The position numbers and the translations under genes are program-made. Under the pieces are notes generated by a model. The model was not told the DNA's origin, made no database searches, and saw nothing but the letters and a program-made list of their open reading frames with translations. From contig CAJZBQ010000005.1 of NCBI GenBank assembly GCA_914767885.1, positions 1,054,001 to 1,118,000 of the forward strand: DNA of 64,000 nucleotides, read 5' to 3'. This stretch comes from Blepharisma stoltei (Eukaryota > Ciliophora > Heterotrichea > Heterotrichida > Blepharismidae). Within the stretch, counting starts at the first letter, position 1; the number at the start of each line of letters is the position of its first letter. This document shows positions 59,973 through 64,000 of this stretch, one piece after another.

Positions 59973-62428
59973 GGCTCTTATGAATTATAAGAGATACCGT
60001 GTATATTGAATATGAGGAATCATCATGTAATTAAATTGAGTACTCCGACATCTCTTAGAAATAAAAAATTATTATGTCCTAATGAAAAGCATTTTAAAGA
60101 GCAAAAAAACCGTTAAATTAAACGTAAAAAATTTGGTTCAGCTCATGAAAATAAATACTCTCGGGGCTAAGTAAAATTCTGTATGGTCATGTCTTTAGAA
60201 TTTAAAATAATGTGCAATGTAGAATGGGAACTATGCACGTACTATGAACGCAAACTAACGATCTAAATAATTTGCGCAATTATTATAAATATATTAAAAA
60301 ACTGGCAAAAGCTTATGTCTATAAAAAGCAAAATAGTCATGTCAATAAATTGAAAGTAAGGCAGCTTTTATTAGGTGCAACAAAACTCCCTCTTAAAAGT
60401 TCTTTCTATTGGCGCAAAAACGTATATTGTTTCTGCGCCTATATGCATTACGAAGCGCATCAAAACGGTGTAATAATGCTTAATTTTGAGCCTTTTTTAT
60501 AATTAATTTTATGTCTTATAAATAAGAAACCTTAATAACCTACGATTTCGAATATTTTATCTAATTAAAAAAGTAACTGTTTTGTCTATATTACTTGCAC
60601 CAAATGAAGCTACTTAAAATAATAATATAATTTTTAATGCAAAAATTTGGAACAAATTTGCAAATTTACTGTAGATCTCTTAATTTTAAGTAAGATTACT
60701 AATATTTATTAAATCAAAGATTTGCTGATGCAAATTCGAACAAGCTTTTCGAGAATAATCTAATTTATAAAACTTAAATATAGTAGCCACACGCTTTTAA
60801 CATCAATTTATTTTGTTGAAATAATAGATAAAATAAAAAATGCTGGTTTTAAGATTCAAAAAAAAAGAAATATGCTTCGAAACAGTTATTATGCTATATA
60901 AATGCTTTTTCTGCACTTTATTATTCCTATTTATGCACAAAATTTTTGCGTCAAATATTATAATGGTGTTATACAATATAAAATTAAATATTTTTTTTTT
61001 AAAAAATAAGCAATTATATTTTATCTATTTTTAAAAATAATTTATTATATATGTTTATTTAATGATTTAGTGTATAGGCATCTGCAATCGGCTTAATTAT
61101 ATAAATCTGTGCAACAGAAGAGATTGCTATAGCTTTCTTTAGAAGTGCAAGACTATTAGCATCAATTTAATGCGACAGATGGTCTAGATTGAAAAGGTTT
61201 TAAAGTTACAAATGTGATGATTTTGGGAGACTGCATTGGACATTTTAATGACTATTGGCTCATTCAACTAGGTGCTCTAGAGTTTTATCCTTATTAGAAA
61301 TAATAAATATTAGTAATCTTACTTACTCCCCCCCCCCCTCCGTGAGCGAACAAAACCATTAGAAAAATCGCCATTTTTTGACCAAAAACCCACCCTCCGT
61401 GAGTGAACAAAAATTTTTTTAATAGAAAAAATTTTAATGGAAAAAAATTTTGATATATAAGTGATAATTAGTATAATGAAATCTAGAGCTAATTCTGTTT
61501 AATTTTAAACAAATTGCGTTTTAAAAACATAAATTTTGCAAATTAAATTAATATTTGCTTCCCAATTTTTGCAAATTAGGATTTTTTTAAATTTCGAAAA
61601 AAATATTTTTTATAAAAAATTTATATATAAATTTTTTTTAAAAAAAAAAATTAACCCCCCTCCGTGAGCGAACAAAATTTTTTTGTTCGCTCACGGAGGG
61701 GGGGGGGAGTTAAAATTAAGAGATCTACAGTAAATTTGCAAATTTGTTCCAAATTTTTGCATTAAAAATTATATTATTATTTTAAGTAGCTTCATTTGGT
61801 GCAAGTAATATAGACAAAACAGTTACTTTTTTAATTAGATAAAATATTCGAAATCGTAGGTTATTAAGGTTTCTTATTTATAAGACATAAAATTAATTAT
61901 AAAAAAGGCTCAAAATTAAGCATTATTACACCGTTTTGATGCGCTTCGTAATGCATATAGGCGCAGAAACAATATACGTTTTTGCGCCAATAGAAAGAAC
62001 TTTTAAGAGGGAGTTTTGTTGCACCTAATAAAAGCTGCCTTACTTTCAATTTATTGACATGACTATTTTGCTTTTTATAGACATAAGCTTTTGCCAGTTT
62101 TTTAATATATTTATAATAATTGCGCAAATTATTTAGATCGTTAGTTTGCGTTCATAGTACGTGCATAGTTCCCATTCTACATTGCACATTATTTTAAATT
62201 CTAAAGACATGACCATACAGAAATTTTACTTAACCCCGAGAGTATTTATTTTCATGAGCTGAACCAAATTTTTTACCGTTTAATTTAACGGTTTTTTTGC
62301 TCTTTAAAATGCTTTTCATTAGGACATAATAATTTTTTATTTCTAAGAGATGTCGGAGTACTCAATTTAATTACATGATGATTCCTCATATTCAATATAC
62401 ACGGTATCTCTTATAATTCATAGGAGCC
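59973..62428. mobile_element. Long inverted-repeat element with 9-bp target duplication (MULE-like, non-autonomous)
   Basis: Left arm 59973-60710 and right arm 61302-62428 are near-identical inverted copies of about 738 bp (the right arm additionally carries a 385-bp BogoMITE). Termini read GGCTCTTATGAATT and, inverted, GGCTCCTATGAATT. Direct repeat GGTATTTTA flanks it (59964-59972, 62429-62437). Spacer 60711-61301 is AT-rich without a transposase. Each arm has the same open frame (about 100 codons if TGA is Trp), e.g. LPLKSSFYWRKNVYCFCAYM, of unknown meaning. Confidence 0.85.
61326..61710. mobile_element. BogoMITE-like MITE (385 bp) inside the right arm
   Basis: TA duplicated at 61324-61325 and 61711-61712; the left arm gives the empty site. 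Motif copies CCTCCGTGAGCGAACAAAA at about 61337, 61393 (GTGAGTG variant) and 61656 plus an inverted copy at about 61682, the last two forming a hairpin. Confidence 0.93.
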
Positions 62429-62535
62429 GGTATTTTATTCACAATTTATAAATAACTTTTAAATAGAAGTAATTTACCGCGCAGCCAAATTTTTGCCTTC
62501 GTTTTGGAAGTTTCCCTGTTTAATTAATCTAATTT

Positions 62536-64000
62536 TTATTCACTATCATATAATTCTAGAAGATCGCTATTACAAATGCAAAATTCTGCATTAAATCCTA
62601 GTGAGCGTGACGCGTCTTCGCATTTTCCTCCATATGAGTCTATTCGATAAATTTGGCTAATTTTCCCTATCATTTTCTGTGATTTATGGATAACAGGAAA
62701 AGTATGTAAAGCCTTATCAGAATCCAACAGACTTGTCTCATAAGGAGAAACATAGGTCCAAGCATCAAATACGGCATCTGACTCATTTATTTCTAATTGG
62801 ATTTTATATATCATTGTATTCGATTCCGCTTCAGTTGAAGATGCACTATTTATCAATTTCAATGTAACTTTTCTGCACAAAATTCCTTTATCGTGGATTT
62901 TTGATGAATAAGAATTTGAATTGATCGTATTTATCACTTCCTCAGCTACTGTCTGAAGAAATTTTGTTTCTGCTTTATCTAATGCCTGCATGTCTATATT
63001 TTTCAAATAATAAGTGCTGCAAAGCCAAGGAGGGATCCCAGCGTCATTGCAAGTCCTATTATTTGGGACTTTTTCATTAAATAAGTTAAAATACCGTGAA
63101 TCAGGATTCAGGGTTTTTCCGTATAGTTCTCCAGCCAAATAAATGACTGTTCTCCTTAAATCTGGTTTTGTGGTCAGTCTATATGTGTTGTGCTCTAAAG
63201 TGTCATAAGAATTTGGGATTCTATCTAATAATTCTCTTTTAGCTGCCAAAAAGAATACAGGAAGCCTATGCTCTTGCATAGAGTTTGGCTTACTTTTAAA
63301 CCCAGCATACCTCATCCCATGGTCTCCTACAATCATAAAGACAACATTATGCGTATTTTCAAATTTTGCGAGTTTTTTTAAATATCATGTCAGGTCTTCG
63401 TCTATTGTTTGGGCATGCTGGCCTGTGATTTCGTGAGCCGCTGTAAAATGATTATAAATCCATAGGCTGGTTTGGCTATACATTTCTGCAAACCGAAGGG
63501 AATAGTCCATTAAATATCAATGGGACATCTGTGGACCTAAGCAACGGATATTTTTTGCTTTAAATTTTGATGATGAATATCCTGCGAAATCTTTAGCTGC
63601 ACAGTAAAAAGGCTGAACTACATGATCAGCGTCTGGAAATGGCCCGAAAAATGTATTTAGCTTATAAGCGCACATTTCCATCCCTAGTAAAGTCATAAAA
63701 CCCATCCGTTGTAATTTTTTTCATAAAGCATGTCTCCCTAGTCTACTGTCTGTTAACGGATAAGACTCAATTGAATTATTACCCAAAAAAGTTGACTGAT
63801 TTTCTAAAGTACTTGCCCCAATGATATTATGGAATTTAAAATCATAAACTTTTCAAGCTGCACTCATTTCTAGAGAATTTAGATATGAAATTGTTGTTGG
63901 GAGTTTTCTAAAAAAATGCCGCCTTGAAAAACTGTCTAGAGTTATTGTAGCGATTAAGAGAGGTTTTTTATCAAGTTTTGATTCTGTTTTAAAGCTTTTC
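62536..64000 (-). CDS. DUF229 family (alkaline-phosphatase/sulfatase-fold) protein, 5' end outside window
   Basis: DUF229 proteins are secreted or membrane-anchored proteins with the alkaline-phosphatase/sulfatase fold; their biochemical role is mostly unknown. At least 487 residues are seen, with many Trp-TGAs. Landmarks: PLLIATITLDSFSRRHFFRK (the metal-site D-S of the fold), KLQRMGFMTLLGMEMCAYKL, YSLRFAEMYSQTSLWIYNHF, NVVFMIVGDHGMRYAGFKSK (the GDHG metal motif), EHRLPVFFLAAKRELLDRIP, LNPDSRYFNLFNEKVPNNRT and PPWLC. The C-terminal 150 residues are a beta-rich region with several Cys. Stop TAA near 62536. No IES seen in the visible part. Confidence 0.82.

Noticed and set aside
60272-60502. 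Identical 76-codon ORFs at 60272-60502 (+) and 61897-62127 (-)
   Set aside because: They are the same sequence in the two arms of an inverted-repeat element. The frame starts at TTG; an in-frame ATG exists only if a TGA is read as Trp. No family resemblance, so I mention them inside the element and do not call genes.
1-64000. CRISPR arrays, bacterial operons, ribosome-binding sites, tRNA or rRNA genes
   Set aside because: The DNA is eukaryotic; regularly spaced repeats here are MITE motifs. I found no segment I could fold into a convincing tRNA by eye, which does not exclude one.

Overview
The window reads as germline (micronuclear) DNA of a heterotrich ciliate close to Blepharisma. Four things in the sequence say so. 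(1) UGA is read as tryptophan: in-frame TGA fills invariant Trp positions (second W of an SH3 WW pair at 23159, Rab WDTAGQ at 32150, the E2 WPTDN segment, the Myb repeats), and every gene I could close ends in TAA or TAG. (2) Spliceosomal introns are only 15 nt (five clear cases, GTA...AG). (3) Genes are packed very tightly: start codons of divergent genes lie 8, 24 and 32 bp apart and two convergent genes overlap by 4 bp. (4) About thirty insertions break reading frames; nearly all are bounded by TA, and removing them TA-to-TA restores conserved proteins in frame. These are internal eliminated sequences (IESs), 26-818 bp long, excised when the somatic genome is made.

Layout. 1-1740: two tandem membrane-protein paralogues (-). 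1951-5191: peroxisomal acyl-CoA oxidase with four IESs. 5192-8753: repeats, a small unknown gene, a ubiquitin-E2-like gene lacking the catalytic Cys, and its decayed paralogue. 8832-15671: Sec61 beta, PIG-T, coiled-coil protein, RPA2, quinone reductase, HTH-like protein. 15668-24121: cyclic-nucleotide-binding protein, ionotropic glutamate receptor, PIH1/Kintoun-like dynein assembly factor, a small coiled-coil gene, SH3 protein, R2R3 Myb. 25128-28664: ion-channel/adenylyl-cyclase fusion. 28878-36859: four START-domain genes with a Rab gene, a Rab pseudogene and SINE-like repeats. 37917-45352: carbonic-anhydrase-like protein, prohibitin, low-complexity and repeat proteins, PHAX. 45531-59937: a DIxGAxP-repeat protein, RCC1 protein, TRAF-type zinc-finger protein, RanBP1, L12-like protein, coiled-coil protein, CPAP/SAS-4-like G-box protein, unknown. 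59973-62428: a 2.46-kb inverted-repeat transposon-like element. 62536-64000: DUF229 ectoprotein, 5' end outside the window.

Mobile DNA. I can separate a MITE with a CCTCCGTGAGCGAACAAAA motif (at least ten copies, matching what is known as the Pogo-derived MITE of the Blepharisma germline), a second MITE with TTTAAATTGGAAC ends, a palindromic third with TATAGCCCAGG ends, an 0.8-kb foldback inside a START gene, a 738-bp-arm inverted-repeat element with a 9-bp target duplication, and GC-richer SINE-like repeats flanked by 10-18 bp duplications. Several IESs are demonstrably these elements. The genes themselves are ordinary housekeeping, ciliary/centriolar, membrane and signalling genes; no operon logic applies. 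Several one-base frame breaks sit in homopolymers and look like long-read assembly errors rather than biology. Gene names come from recognised motifs, not from a database search.
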